A stretch of 64,000 bases of DNA from Xanthomonas sp. DAR 35659 (GCF_041242975.1 NZ_CP162488.1:2408001-2472000), one strand, 5' to 3'; counted from the first letter of the stretch, positions 42,511 to 52,235 are shown. Program-made: numbers and translations. The notes: generated from the letters alone by a model not told the origin.

Positions 42511-43833
42511 ATGGTTCAGGACGACCTGCCCAACAGCGGCGCCGCGCAGCGGCCCGCCAAGGTGGCGCCGGAGACCGTCGCGCTGCGCGCCCAGCCGCGC
42601 GCCGTGACCCGGCTCAACCGCCGCACGCTCGCGGTCCTGATCGGCGGCCTCTCCGCCGCCGTGCTCGGCGCGCTCATGTGGTCTCTGCAGCCGCAGCGGC
42701 GCGCAGCCACCGAACAGCCCGAGCTCTACAACGTCGATCGCATCGCCAAATCCGATGGGCTGGACGCGCTCCCGAAGGACTACTCGCAACTGCCGCCGGC
42801 TGCCTCCAAGGTGCCTGAGTTGGGGCCACCGCTGCCCGGCGATCTGGGGCCGGCCATCCTCAAGTCGCAGCAGCAACCCACGGTGGCGACCTACTCGCCG
42901 CCTGGCCAGGACGCCGCGGCGGCCGAGCGGGACGCGCTGCGCAAGGAGGCCGAAGCCGCTGCGGGATCGTCGGTGTTCTTCCGCACCGGCAACAACCGTC
43001 CGGGGACGGCCGTGGCCTCCGCAGCGCCGCCTGCCATGGGCGCTGCGGCGCCGCCTGCGTCCGCGCTCGCGGCCTTCGATCCGCTCGCCGCAGGACCGGC
43101 TTCGATCGCGCCGCAGGCCAACGATCCCGCTACCGTACAGAACCGGCAGGACCAGAAAGAGGCTTGCCTGAAATCCGGAACGCCGGATACCCACAATTCC
43201 GGAAAGCTGCATATGCCCGCATCGCCGTACCAGGTCATGGCCGGAGAGGTGATCCCTGCCGCCCTGGTCACCGGCATCCGCTCGGACCTGCCCGGCGACG
43301 TCATCGGCATCGTGACCGAACCTGTGTACGACACCGCCACGGGCCAGCACCTGCTCATCCCGCAGGGTTCGCGCATCTTCGGCCGCTACAACAGCCAGGT
43401 CAGCTACGGGCAGAGCCGCCTGCAAGTGGTGTGGAACCGCATCATCCTGCCCGACACGTCGTCGCTCACGCTCGACAACCTCGTGGGCACCGATCCGGCA
43501 GGACACGCGGGCCTGGAGGATGGTGTGGACCGGCACTGGGACCGCCTGCTGGCCGGCGCGGCGCTCACCACGCTGCTGGGCGTGGGAGCCGAACTGGCCG
43601 CGCCTAAGCACCGCCAGGACGGCAACCGCATCGTCATCGCCGGCCGGGATGGGCTGCAGGACTCCGTGAACCAGGTGGGGCAGGAGCTGACCCGCCGGAA
43701 CCTCAACGTGCAATCCACCTTGACGGCGCGTCCTGGGCTGCCGGTACGCATCATCGTCAACCGGGACCTGGTGCTGCGGCCGTACCAGCCGATCTTCTTC
43801 GCCAATGGCAAACCACAGGGAGCATCGCAATGA
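42511..43833 (+). CDS. trbI: TrbI, VirB10-like channel scaffold
   Basis: A 440-residue protein. The start at 42511 follows AGGAAC. A cytoplasmic tail, one membrane helix (TLAVLIGGLSAAVLGALMWS) and a long Pro/Ala-rich periplasmic linker precede the VirB10 beta-barrel domain. Its conserved strings are HMPASPYQVMAGEVIPAALV, GQHLLIPQGSRIFGRYNSQV and LTARPGLPVRIIVNRDLVLR. It links inner and outer membrane and senses ATP use. It overlaps the DUF2274 gene by ATGA. Confidence 0.96.
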   Translation: MVQDDLPNSGAAQRPAKVAPETVALRAQPRAVTRLNRRTLAVLIGGLSAAVLGALMWSLQPQRRAATEQPELYNVDRIAKSDGLDALPKDYSQLPPAASKVPELGPPLPGDLGPAILKSQQQPTVATYSPPGQDAAAAERDALRKEAEAAAGSSVFFRTGNNRPGTAVASAAPPAMGAAAPPASALAAFDPLAAGPASIAPQANDPATVQNRQDQKEACLKSGTPDTHNSGKLHMPASPYQVMAGEVIPAALVTGIRSDLPGDVIGIVTEPVYDTATGQHLLIPQGSRIFGRYNSQVSYGQSRLQVVWNRIILPDTSSLTLDNLVGTDPAGHAGLEDGVDRHWDRLLAGAALTTLLGVGAELAAPKHRQDGNRIVIAGRDGLQDSVNQVGQELTRRNLNVQSTLTARPGLPVRIIVNRDLVLRPYQPIFFANGKPQGASQ

Positions 43834-44150
43834 CCCAAGGCAACGACAGCGTCCAGGCCAACGACAGCGGGAAGAGCGAAGCGCGCGGCAGTGGCAGCAG
43901 TGCCGCGCGTGCGTCGCAGAACCGCCGCAAGCTGCGGCTGGGGCCGCTGCCGAGGACCGACAGCACCAAGATCACCTTCACGTGCCCGGCCAGCCTCAAA
44001 GCGGACCTCGACCGCTATGCCGCACTGCATGGGCAGACCTACGGGGAGACGGTCGATGCGGCTGCGCTGGTTCCTTACATGCTGGAAGCGTTCATGGCGG
44101 GGGACAGGGGGTTCAGGAAGAGCGGTACGGCTCGGAATAGATCGCCATAG
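43830..44150 (+). CDS. DUF2274 family protein, last gene of the trb operon
   Basis: A 106-residue protein. A basic, serine-rich N terminus precedes RRKLRLGPLPRTDSTKITFT, CPASLKADLDRYAALHGQTY and VPYMLEAFMAGDRGFRKS, the DUF2274 pattern. That pattern is a ribbon-helix-helix-like fold by appearance. A DUF2274 gene regularly closes the trb operon in Tn4371-like ICEs. Its role is unknown; DNA binding is plausible. Confidence 0.85.
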   Translation: MTQGNDSVQANDSGKSEARGSGSSAARASQNRRKLRLGPLPRTDSTKITFTCPASLKADLDRYAALHGQTYGETVDAAALVPYMLEAFMAGDRGFRKSGTARNRSP

Positions 44151-44642
44151 TCGGCGGTCCAGGCGAGGTGTCGGCGCATGCGGCTGAAGGCTTCTCCGAC
44201 ACCTTCGACCTTGCGAGCGGTTCCTCGCCAGCTAAGGAGTTTGCTGCGTTGGAGTTGACCGAAAGATGCAATGGAGAAACCTCAGCATATGCGAAGAGGG
44301 AGATGGAAGGTGGTCTGCCTGCGCTGGAGGGGGCGATTGCCTGCGTCGTTGTGGTGGTCTAGTATTAGTCGGCAGTGCTGACAGGGATCGTCGTATGCGC
44401 AACGTGGATAACCCGTTTACCGCATTGCTTTGCGCAGGGACGAGTCGCCGATGCTCGATTCGCGGCAGCCTGTGCACCATTTCCTTTTCTGAGCTCCCCG
44501 TCACAGGGATAGGCGTCTCCAGATTTTCGCGTCGCTTGCTGTGCGGCGATTGACTGTATCGGGATTCGATGGACATTCGTCGGGATGCGCCAATGGCACA
44601 TCGCGATTCATTAGATCAACGTGCTGCTTCCAAGGAATGGTC
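44151..44642. other. Gap after the trb operon; possible ICE boundary zone
   Basis: About 490 bases with no supported gene and no clear terminator. The transfer backbone ends here, and the next genes are of a different kind, with Xanthomonadaceae-like Rhs style. The ICE right end may lie in or after this gap. I see no convincing direct repeat to define it, and the left end is outside the window. Confidence 0.4.
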
Positions 44643-47600
44643 ATGAACACACCCTGCCGCATTAACGCGAACACCGGCATTCGGCGCTTCGCGCTTCTGA
44701 TCGCGATGTTGTTCCTTCTCTCGGCGTCTGCATTCGCGGCGACAGAGGGACCGAAGCAGAAATTCGTGGTCCGCGACGCGGAGGGAACTGATCGAGGCAC
44801 CTACTACACCCAGTCGGAGGCGGAAGCGGCGATCAAGGCGATTCCGGGGCCGCAGTACGCGCAGGATGCTTATCAGTACGTCGACACCATCAAGAGCCAG
44901 ATAATCCTGGAAGAAGGAAAGACGCTGATCACCTACTGGATGGGCAACGCGAAGGCGAAGGACGAAGATTGGCTCTATTACCCCGCAGTGGGTGGGTCTA
45001 AGTTTGCTTCGGAAGAAGAAGCCGTTGCAGCGATAGTGCAGACCTTGAACGAGGAGGCACCTCAATGTGGAGTCCCGTCCGTCGCCCCGCAGGGTGGATG
45101 GACAGCGCAAGCCGGCCCGTATCCGGAGTATGACCTGGGGATGGAATCTCAGGCTAGGCCTTACACCGCTCAGGTATTTTTTGACGATTGCAGCGATACG
45201 TATGATTTCGACCTAAACATAACCCGGTTAAAGCGGAGCGAATGCCCGAAGCCCTACACCAATTGGCACATCAGCGACCAAGGCTGTACGAACCAGGGGA
45301 TTATCGCGACCATCGAAGTCATCACCCTGCAGTGCGGTGGTGAGCAAAACAGCAGCCAAGGTGGCGGCGGCAACTCCGGCATGGTCGGCAACCCCTGCGA
45401 CGTCAAGACTGGCGAAAAATTCCAGGCCGAACGCGACTTCGATCTGGGCTGGATCGCGTTGACGCGCTATTACCACTCCGGCATCGCGTTGAATACCGGC
45501 GGGTTCGGACCCGGCTGGACCTTCTCGCACACGCTGCGCCTGGCGATCCAGGGCGACACGCTGGGCCTGGTGGAGGGCAGCGGCTATGCCGTGCCGTTCC
45601 GCAAAGTGGGCTCGGACTATCGCGCGGCCAATGCCTCCGGCGAGCGCATCGTGGCCAATGGCGATCAATGGGTGCTGTATCGCGAGGATGCCATCTATAC
45701 CTTCGACGCTCAGGGCAAGCTTATCTCGCGCGCCGCGCAGGACGGCAGCGGCCTGACGTACGCCTATGACGCGCAAGGACGGCTGCAGCGCATCGCCTCG
45801 CTGCAGGGCCGTTCCATCGAACTGGTGTACGTCGACGATACCCGCGATGCGCTCATCGCCAGCATCGTCTCCGGCGGCGTGTCGCTCGCCAGCTACGGCT
45901 ACGATCAACGGCGCCTGGTCAGCGTGACCTATGCCGACGGCGGCAGCCGGATCTATCACTACGAGGACGCGCGCTTCCCGCGCCATCTGACCGGGGTGAC
46001 CACGGAAGACGGCCAGCGCTTCAGCACCTTCGCCTACGACGAAGCCGGTCGCGCGATCTCCAGCCAGCATGCCGGCGGCATCGACGGCGTCACCTTGGCG
46101 TACTCCGCCGCCGGTACCCGCGTCACCGATGCGCTGGGCGACGTCACCGATTACACGATGACCGACGCCGGCGGGGCATCGCCGAAGGTCGGCGCCGTGG
46201 CCAGGGCCGATGGCACGCTGCAGTACAACTACATCGACCAGGCCACCGATTTCCGCCGCCGGCTGAGCAGCGCGACCGATCGGCGTGGAGTCCAGACCCA
46301 GCATAGCTATGCCGAAGCGACCGAGAATGGACTCGCGGTCAACATCCATACGGTGCGCGACGCGGTCGGGCAACCCCAGGAGCGCACGACGATCACGCGT
46401 ACCGCGGCCGACAGCAATCGCCTGCTGTCGACCCAGGCAGGCGGGCGCACCGTTTCCTACGGCTACAACGAACGGCTGCAGCCGGTGCAGATGACCAGCA
46501 GTGACGCGGCGTCGGGCAAGCAACGCACCCTGGCCTACAGCTACTGCGAAGCGTCCGACGTGGCAGCGAGCGACAGTACCTGTCCGATCCTGGGCCTGCC
46601 CAAGACGGTCGATGGCGCCCGTACCGATGTCAACGACACCACGGCTTTCACCTATTACCCGTCCGACGCCGACACTTGTGCCGCATCCCCGACCAACTGT
46701 CCGCATCGCGAGGGTGATCTTTGGAAGACCAGCAATGCCCTTGGGCAGGTCACGGAGTACCTGGCCTACGACGGCGCCGGCCGCGTGCTGTCGGTTAAGA
46801 ATGCCAACGGTGTGGTCACCGACTTCACCTACCACCCGCGAGGCTGGTTGACCGCCAGCAAGGTTCGCGGTCCCGACGACAGCAATGAGAGCGACGACCG
46901 CATCACCCTGATCGACTACTGGCCGACTGGCCTGGTCAAGCAGGTCACGCAGCCGGACGGTGCATTCACCCGCTACACCTACGACGCTGCGCAGCGACTG
47001 ACCGATGTCGCCGACAACGCAGGCAACACGATCCATTACACGCTCGACAACGCTGGCAACCGCGCCAAGGAAGACACCAAGGACGCGTCGGGCACGCTCA
47101 AGCGTACCCTCTCGCGGGTGTACAACCAGCTCGGCCAGCTGGCCACGAAGGCTACCGCCCAGGGCAATCCGACCGACTTCGGTTACGACGCCGACGGCAA
47201 CACCAAGACCGTGACCGACGCGCTCGGCCACGTCACCCAGAACGACCACGACCCGCTCAACCGCCTGGCGCGCACCCTGCAGGACGTAGGCGGCATCGCG
47301 GTAGAGACCAAGTTCGGCTACGACGCGCTGGACAACCTGACCAAGGTCACCGACCCCAAGGGCCTGGACACCACCTATGCCTACAACGGCCTGGGCGACC
47401 TGACCAAGCTCACCAGTCCGGATACCGGCGTCACTACGTACACCTACGACAGCGCCGGCAACCGCGCGACCCAGACCGATGCGCGCAACGTCAAGACCAC
47501 TTACGGCTATGACGCGCTGAACCGGCTGACGCAGGTCACCTATCCGACCAGCAGCCTCAACGTCACCTACACCTACGACGTCAGCCAGGCCACGTGCGCC

Positions 47601-49310
47601 AGCGGCGAAACCTACGCGGTCGGCCGCCTGGCCCGCATGCAGGACGGCAGCGGCAGCACTGACTACTGCTACGACCGCTTCGGCGACCTGGTACGCAAGG
47701 TGCAGACCACCAATGGCAAGGTGTTCGTGCTGCGCTACGCCTACACCAAGGCCGGGCAACTGAGCCGGCTGACCTACCCGGATGGCGCGGTGGTCGACTA
47801 CGTGCGCAACGCCCAAGGCCAGACCACCGAGGTCGGCGTGGCTCCGGCCGGTGGCACCCGCCAAGTGCTGTTGAATCAGGCCACCTACTATCCGTTCGGC
47901 CCGGTGGCCGGCTGGACCTACGGCAACGGCCGCCCGATGCAGCGCGTGCTGGACCAGGACTACCGTCCGCTGGCGGTCAATGACACGCGCAGCGACGGAC
48001 TGGCAGTGGGCTTCGCCTTCGACCCTGCGGGCAACCTCAGCGCCCTGACCGCAGCCGGCAACACCGCGCCCGTTGTCAGCCTGGACTACGACGCCCTCGG
48101 CCGACTGACCGCGTTCAAAGATGGCCCGACCGGTACGGTGATCGACGGCTACAGCTACGATGCCACCGGCAACCGGCTCAGCGCCAAGGTCAACACAACG
48201 ACGCAGACGTATGCCTATCCGACCACCAGCCACCGGCTGGATGCGGTGGCGGGGACTGCGCGCACCTACGATGCGAGCGGCAACACCACCTCCATTGGTG
48301 GCACCGCGCTGCAGTTGGTGTACGGCGCCAGCGGCCGGCTCGGGCAGGTCAAGCGCTCCGGCACCGTCGTAATGAACTACGCCTACAACGGCCGCGGCGA
48401 GCAGGTACGCCGGGTGGGCAAGACCAATACCTACACGCTATATGACGAAAGTGGCCATTGGATCGGCGACTACGACAACAATGGCACCCCGCTCCAGCAA
48501 GCGATCTGGCTGGACGACCTGCCGGTGGGCGTGCTGGCCAAGAACAGCCTGCGCTATGTGCAACCGGACCATCTGGGCACCCCACGTGCGGTGATCGATC
48601 CGGTCCGCGACGTGGCGATCTGGAAATGGGATCTGAAGGGCGAAGCGTTCGGCAACACGCCGCCGAACCAGGATCCGGATGGCGACGGCACGGCGTTCGT
48701 GTTCGATATGCGTTTCCCGGGGCAGCGCTATGACTCTGCCACCGGGTTCAACCAGAACTACTTCCGAGACTATGACCCCATCACTGGGCGGTATGGGCAG
48801 AGTGATCCTATTGGACTAGGAGGTGGTTCTAGTACGTATGCGTACGCGCTGTCAAATCCATTTTATATGGCGGATCCAAACGGACTGCAGGCATTTTATC
48901 CTGTGAATCCCGCAATAAATGGTGCCGCTGCATTGGCTGGAACAGGTAATGCCAATATTCCGCGTGATTCGGATGGTCGTGATAGTTGTGGGCCAAAGGT
49001 GGATAGTCCAGAGGTAAAGGCGGCATTTAATCTTGCTCAAATGGCAATTCCGCAAAACATACTGGGGCCAAATGGGCTTTTGTGGAATCTATCTAGGCTT
49101 GCTGCGAATGCGGCGCATAATGATGACAATGAATCTGACGATAACCAGTGTGACCATCAGTATTACAATGTTGACACTCCAACTTGTCGTGTAATAAGTA
49201 AAAAGAGGGGGAGTACGGCCGGCGCTCGATGCTATGCTTCTGCGGCAGAGCGATATTCGGCTTGTTTGAATGGGCGTCCTATGCCTCCATTGGATACATG
49301 GAATAATTGA
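44643..49310 (+). CDS. Secreted YD-repeat Rhs-type polymorphic toxin
   Basis: A 1555-residue protein. The start at 44643 follows AAGGAATG. Unlike the effector at 20965 it has a Sec signal peptide (FALLIAMLFLLSASAFA, cut near AFA-ATEG) and no PAAR domain. A pre-repeat region to about residue 250 is followed by a DUF6531-type entry (GNPCDVKTGEKFQAERDFDL) and YD repeats. The Rhs-associated core ends at GLGGGSSTYAYALSNPFYMA then DPNGLQ near residue 1415. The last ~140 residues are encoded by AT-rich DNA. They hold several cysteines (DDNQCDHQYYNVDTPTCRVI, ARCYASAAERYSACLNGRPM) and end PPLDTWNN. This is the presumed toxin or processing tail; activity is unassigned. The next gene starts 1 base after the stop. 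Confidence 0.9.
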   Translation: MNTPCRINANTGIRRFALLIAMLFLLSASAFAATEGPKQKFVVRDAEGTDRGTYYTQSEAEAAIKAIPGPQYAQDAYQYVDTIKSQIILEEGKTLITYWMGNAKAKDEDWLYYPAVGGSKFASEEEAVAAIVQTLNEEAPQCGVPSVAPQGGWTAQAGPYPEYDLGMESQARPYTAQVFFDDCSDTYDFDLNITRLKRSECPKPYTNWHISDQGCTNQGIIATIEVITLQCGGEQNSSQGGGGNSGMVGNPCDVKTGEKFQAERDFDLGWIALTRYYHSGIALNTGGFGPGWTFSHTLRLAIQGDTLGLVEGSGYAVPFRKVGSDYRAANASGERIVANGDQWVLYREDAIYTFDAQGKLISRAAQDGSGLTYAYDAQGRLQRIASLQGRSIELVYVDDTRDALIASIVSGGVSLASYGYDQRRLVSVTYADGGSRIYHYEDARFPRHLTGVTTEDGQRFSTFAYDEAGRAISSQHAGGIDGVTLAYSAAGTRVTDALGDVTDYTMTDAGGASPKVGAVARADGTLQYNYIDQATDFRRRLSSATDRRGVQTQHSYAEATENGLAVNIHTVRDAVGQPQERTTITRTAADSNRLLSTQAGGRTVSYGYNERLQPVQMTSSDAASGKQRTLAYSYCEASDVAASDSTCPILGLPKTVDGARTDVNDTTAFTYYPSDADTCAASPTNCPHREGDLWKTSNALGQVTEYLAYDGAGRVLSVKNANGVVTDFTYHPRGWLTASKVRGPDDSNESDDRITLIDYWPTGLVKQVTQPDGAFTRYTYDAAQRLTDVADNAGNTIHYTLDNAGNRAKEDTKDASGTLKRTLSRVYNQLGQLATKATAQGNPTDFGYDADGNTKTVTDALGHVTQNDHDPLNRLARTLQDVGGIAVETKFGYDALDNLTKVTDPKGLDTTYAYNGLGDLTKLTSPDTGVTTYTYDSAGNRATQTDARNVKTTYGYDALNRLTQVTYPTSSLNVTYTYDVSQATCASGETYAVGRLARMQDGSGSTDYCYDRFGDLVRKVQTTNGKVFVLRYAYTKAGQLSRLTYPDGAVVDYVRNAQGQTTEVGVAPAGGTRQVLLNQATYYPFGPVAGWTYGNGRPMQRVLDQDYRPLAVNDTRSDGLAVGFAFDPAGNLSALTAAGNTAPVVSLDYDALGRLTAFKDGPTGTVIDGYSYDATGNRLSAKVNTTTQTYAYPTTSHRLDAVAGTARTYDASGNTTSIGGTALQLVYGASGRLGQVKRSGTVVMNYAYNGRGEQVRRVGKTNTYTLYDESGHWIGDYDNNGTPLQQAIWLDDLPVGVLAKNSLRYVQPDHLGTPRAVIDPVRDVAIWKWDLKGEAFGNTPPNQDPDGDGTAFVFDMRFPGQRYDSATGFNQNYFRDYDPITGRYGQSDPIGLGGGSSTYAYALSNPFYMADPNGLQAFYPVNPAINGAAALAGTGNANIPRDSDGRDSCGPKVDSPEVKAAFNLAQMAIPQNILGPNGLLWNLSRLAANAAHNDDNESDDNQCDHQYYNVDTPTCRVISKKRGSTAGARCYASAAERYSACLNGRPMPPLDTWNN

Positions 49311-49311
49311 T

Positions 49312-49596
49312 ATGAATTTTGGAATAAGGATTGATGCGTTTATTGATAGAAATGGGAGCGTTGAGCCGTTTTTTCTGGAAATATCGGAGCCAGTTCCTTC
49401 GATTGATGATGATTTCTATTGCGTCGTACATATGCCTGGAATTCTAAAAAGAGATGGAAAGATTTTTGGTATTGATGCGGTGCAGGCAAGGCAGTTGGCA
49501 GTTGATTTTGTTAATTCCATGTTGGATGGTGCTAAAATTGTTGACAGAGACGGGGGCGTCGTAGCTTTGGGAGAAGGCGACTCTGGTGCTCAATGA
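49312..49596 (+). CDS. Probable immunity protein for the Rhs-type toxin
   Basis: A 94-residue, AT-rich gene starting 1 base after the toxin stop. This is the expected place for the cognate immunity gene. The protein begins MNFGIRIDAFIDRNGSVEPF and contains PSIDDDFYCVVHMPGILKRD, IFGIDAVQARQLAVDFVNSM and ends GVVALGEGDSGAQ. The FYCxxxxPG...GxDxVQAxxLA pattern recalls DUF6968-like proteins, seen beside Rhs genes. That assignment is tentative; the immunity role is inferred from position and size. Confidence 0.6.
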   Translation: MNFGIRIDAFIDRNGSVEPFFLEISEPVPSIDDDFYCVVHMPGILKRDGKIFGIDAVQARQLAVDFVNSMLDGAKIVDRDGGVVALGEGDSGAQ

Positions 49597-49679
49597 ATTA
49601 ATTGCTAGGCCGTTAACATTCGCAATCGTTCTTGGGAAATAGCTCTGTTTCGTCTATCCCAATATCCCCTGAGCGAACC

Positions 49680-50050
49680 ATCTCGGTGGCCGACGGACGT
49701 CATACGCCAGAACACACCGCATCCGGGCGAGCGCGCCGGATGCGGCGGTCATTGCGCGGGATGGTGCGTCCACGCCGCTGTTCGGGCATCTCTACAATCC
49801 CGATGGCGTCACCTGGGGTTGGAGCTTGTTGCTGTTCGACGCCCGGCAGCAGGACACATGGAGGCGATGCGGCATGCGCTGGCCCAGGTCCGCGACTGGG
49901 ACTGGGTGCGTCCTCCGATGATCCTGGCAAGGCGGTGCCGGAGGCCGGCGATGCCGCGGCGGTGTTCGATCTGGACGGCGTCGCGCATGGCGCCTATGGC
50001 ATTGAGGGCGATCCGGCGCTGGTACTGGTCAGGCCCGATGGCCCACGCTT
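49680..50050 (+). pseudogene. Remnant of an FAD-dependent monooxygenase C terminus
   Basis: Three frames in succession show parts of one protein: RDGASTPLFGHLYNPDGVTW and GWSLLLFDARQQDTWR (about 49758-49860), then AVFDLDGVAHGAYGIEGDPA and LVLVRPDG (about 49955-50042). The G-YG-x-x-GDPALVLVRPDG ending is typical of phenol-hydroxylase-like FAD monooxygenases. Frameshifts and the lost N-terminal part make it non-functional. It sits directly before azoreductase remains, suggesting a former operon of the two. Confidence 0.6.
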
Positions 50051-50581
50051 TTGCACATCGATGCCAGCGCCCGCCCTGGCGCCTCAGATACCACACCCGA
50101 CGGATCTACGCGGCGGTTGACGGCACGCTTCACGAGGCAGTGGATGTCCGCGCATCCAGACGCGCAAGTGATCTACCGCGACATCGGCCAGGAGCCGCCA
50201 CCGCCCGTCACTGGTCCCTGGATCCATGCGGGGTTTACACCCGAGCCGGTGCGCGAGCCCTGGATGCATGACGCCCTGCGCACCAGCGACGCTCTGGTGG
50301 ACGAACTGCTCCGGGCCGACCTGATTGTCGCTGGCGTGCCCATGTACAACTTCGGGCCGCCAGCGCAGCTCAAAGCCTACATCGACAAGGCTGTATGGAA
50401 GCTCTGCAAGCAGCACGGTCAGAAGCTGTACGCCATCACCGATATGAAGGCCGGCACCGTGAGTCCGAAACCCCATGGCCGGTTCGTCGGCTGGCCGGAT
50501 GCCATCGCCAAGTTTGACCGCGTCGGCGACCTATATCTCACGAACAACACCATGGCCTATTTCACATCCAAACCTGGATGA
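50051..50581 (+). pseudogene. Azoreductase fragment fused in frame to an Rhs-immunity tail
   Basis: The first ~112 codons match FMN-dependent NADH-azoreductases: LHIDASARPGASDTTPDGST and LIVAGVPMYNFGPPAQLKAY (then ID). From KAVWKLCKQHGQKLYAITDM onward the frame is the immunity tail also found at 20363, ending NNTMAYFTSKPG. The junction falls at the shared AYIDKAVW/FVKAVW residues and keeps the frame open, giving a 176-residue hybrid. Only TTG is available as a start near the azoreductase opening. I regard it as a recombination product without a proven function. The hybrid could still be translated. Confidence 0.7.
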
Positions 50582-50628
50582 AGCAATTCGCGGATCGGCA
50601 GTACTCAAATGTGTTTGGAGGGCGCGTT

Positions 50629-51168
50629 ATGAATAAAACCGGAATACAATTTCATGCTACCCATGAAGAGATTGCAGAAATCCTGAAAGCGCTCTGTGGG
50701 GCGAAGTCGGTCTATGCTTGCCTAGTTGAAAATAGACCATTCTCCGTAAGGAATTTAAATGTGAGCGCCGATCCAATGTCTTTGAATTTGAGTGATATTA
50801 TATTTAATGGAATAAATTTTATTTACTTTGGGGAGGGGCCTTTTGTTGAGAGGTGTGATTCTATAGCTGAGTTTAGAAATAAGAATGAACACCACACATC
50901 TTTACTCGTAGGAAAGCAAGGCCTGAAAGTGCTTGAAGATTCGTTTTTCAGCTGCCTTGCCATGGATGAGGATGAATATAGGTTTGGAAAGAATGTCTGC
51001 GCTTTTATAAAAAAATACACTGTCGCTGGACTTATTCCAGTCGGCGCCAATGGGCAAAGAGGGAAACTTAGCAAGATCTTCCGTTACACCAAAGGGGCAA
51101 GAGAGTTCTATTCAAGTGGTGGCGAGTTGAAGGCTATGGTTGGTACGGCGCATTTCGAGGTGCCGTAA
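50629..51168 (+). CDS. AT-rich hypothetical, likely orphan immunity gene
   Basis: A 179-residue protein. The ATG at 50629 follows GGAGG; an in-frame ATG at 50578 overlaps the preceding remnant and is less likely. Sequence features are GIQFHATHEEIAEILKALCG, LSDIIFNGINFIYFGEGPFV, EHHTSLLVGKQGLKVLEDSF and GANGQRGKLSKIFRYTKGAR, predicted alpha/beta and soluble. Base composition is clearly lower in GC than the Rhs core. No family is recognised. The place in a run of short genes after an Rhs toxin suggests immunity. Confidence 0.6.
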   Translation: MNKTGIQFHATHEEIAEILKALCGAKSVYACLVENRPFSVRNLNVSADPMSLNLSDIIFNGINFIYFGEGPFVERCDSIAEFRNKNEHHTSLLVGKQGLKVLEDSFFSCLAMDEDEYRFGKNVCAFIKKYTVAGLIPVGANGQRGKLSKIFRYTKGAREFYSSGGELKAMVGTAHFEVP

Positions 51169-51329
51169 CTCTCGCCTTTGCAGGTTCTAACTTGGCTCAA
51201 AACCCATCAGCGTGAAGAAGATCCATGCATTCAGAAGTAAGAGTTGATGGTTGGCGAAATTTTGGCAAATTCAGTCCCATGGGTCATGCTGCGGGCAGAG
51301 ACGAGATTCATCGATACCAGGAGGAAAAA

Positions 51330-51812
51330 GTGAATGCAACTGATTTGATGAGTTTTTTGGGTCATAGTAGTATTTACGAGCCGTTTGATAAGTTCCTTGC
51401 GGATAGTGGTGTAAAGAAACGACCCAAAATAGGCAGGTCTCTTGACACCATCATTCCAGTCAAGGGTGAAGGCCTTTCCATGTCTTTTGAAATGGACGCG
51501 AAGGGTAGGGGGGTCGTGCAAAAAAGCGAGGGCAATTTTGTCTTCTATCGATTGGAAATCATGTTGCTGGAAAAAGGCCAGGACAATGGGATCTATACCG
51601 GGCAGCTGCCTTACAGTCTCCTTGCTACGGATTCGCGAGGCGAGGTCGAGAGCAAGCTAAAAAACTTGAGAAGGCGGCTACCAGACGGCGATGATTACTT
51701 TGTGGATGGGCTTGTCTGGACGGTGGCTTTTGATGGAGAAAAGCTGCGCTTTTTTCAAGTAGTTGTGCCAACCGATGGGATGCGCAAGCGCGGCCTTTGT
51801 GATTTAGGGTGA
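51330..51812 (+). CDS. Hypothetical, likely orphan immunity gene
   Basis: A 160-residue protein. I choose the GTG at 51330 because AGGAGG precedes it by 5 bases. The frame extends upstream to an ATG at 51225, and an ATG at 51348 is another option. The sequence shows HSSIYEPFDKFLADSGVKKR, PKIGRSLDTIIPVKGEGLSM and a later VVQKSEGNFVFYRLEIML strand. KxGRSLDTxIPxKGEGLxxxF looks like a conserved block of a small effector/immunity family that I cannot name. Its stop overlaps the next start region. Confidence 0.55.
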   Translation: MNATDLMSFLGHSSIYEPFDKFLADSGVKKRPKIGRSLDTIIPVKGEGLSMSFEMDAKGRGVVQKSEGNFVFYRLEIMLLEKGQDNGIYTGQLPYSLLATDSRGEVESKLKNLRRRLPDGDDYFVDGLVWTVAFDGEKLRFFQVVVPTDGMRKRGLCDLG

Positions 51813-51814
51813 CC

Positions 51815-52207
51815 ATGAAGCAAGTCGAGGAAGTATTTGAGAGGTACCATCGTTTTGATGACGGTCTAATCAAATCTATCGAAGTGACTTATGGTGGGAG
51901 CGGTTCATTGAGTGTGGATTTCATCTTCTATGCGAGAGATCACTCGGCCACGGGCAATGTTTGGCGGAATGTAATCATTCGAGTTGGTAGAGTGAGTGAG
52001 GTCATGCTGTCTGCCCAGGGTGGGGTGATAAGTTCTATATCATCAAGTGTCAAGCTTCTTCCCTTCGGTGACCTTTGGTGCGTAGAGGTGGACGGTACTT
52101 ATGCATATGGCGATGACCCAAAAACCATCGAGGAAATAAGAAAGTACGGAACGTGCTATGCCTTCGGCAGGGATGTAGAGGCCATAGAGATTTCAGAGCC
52201 TGGTTGA
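51815..52207 (+). CDS. Small hypothetical, immunity-like
   Basis: A 130-residue protein. ATG at 51815; a GTG at 51809 overlapping the previous stop is also in frame. The protein is strand-rich: SIEVTYGGSGSLSVDFIFYA, NVIIRVGRVSEVMLSAQGGV, WCVEVDGTYAYGDD. The pattern of alternating hydrophobic strands and a short helical end is common in small immunity proteins. Overlap with the upstream gene implies joint expression. No specific family is recognised. Confidence 0.55.
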   Translation: MKQVEEVFERYHRFDDGLIKSIEVTYGGSGSLSVDFIFYARDHSATGNVWRNVIIRVGRVSEVMLSAQGGVISSISSSVKLLPFGDLWCVEVDGTYAYGDDPKTIEEIRKYGTCYAFGRDVEAIEISEPG

Positions 52208-52235
52208 AGATTTTAAACTCTTCGGAGTTAGAGGC

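Noticed and set aside
45228..48233. 1001-codon open frame on the minus strand
   Set aside because: Antisense to the YD-repeat Rhs gene; its repetitive G/V/R composition mirrors the YD repeats.
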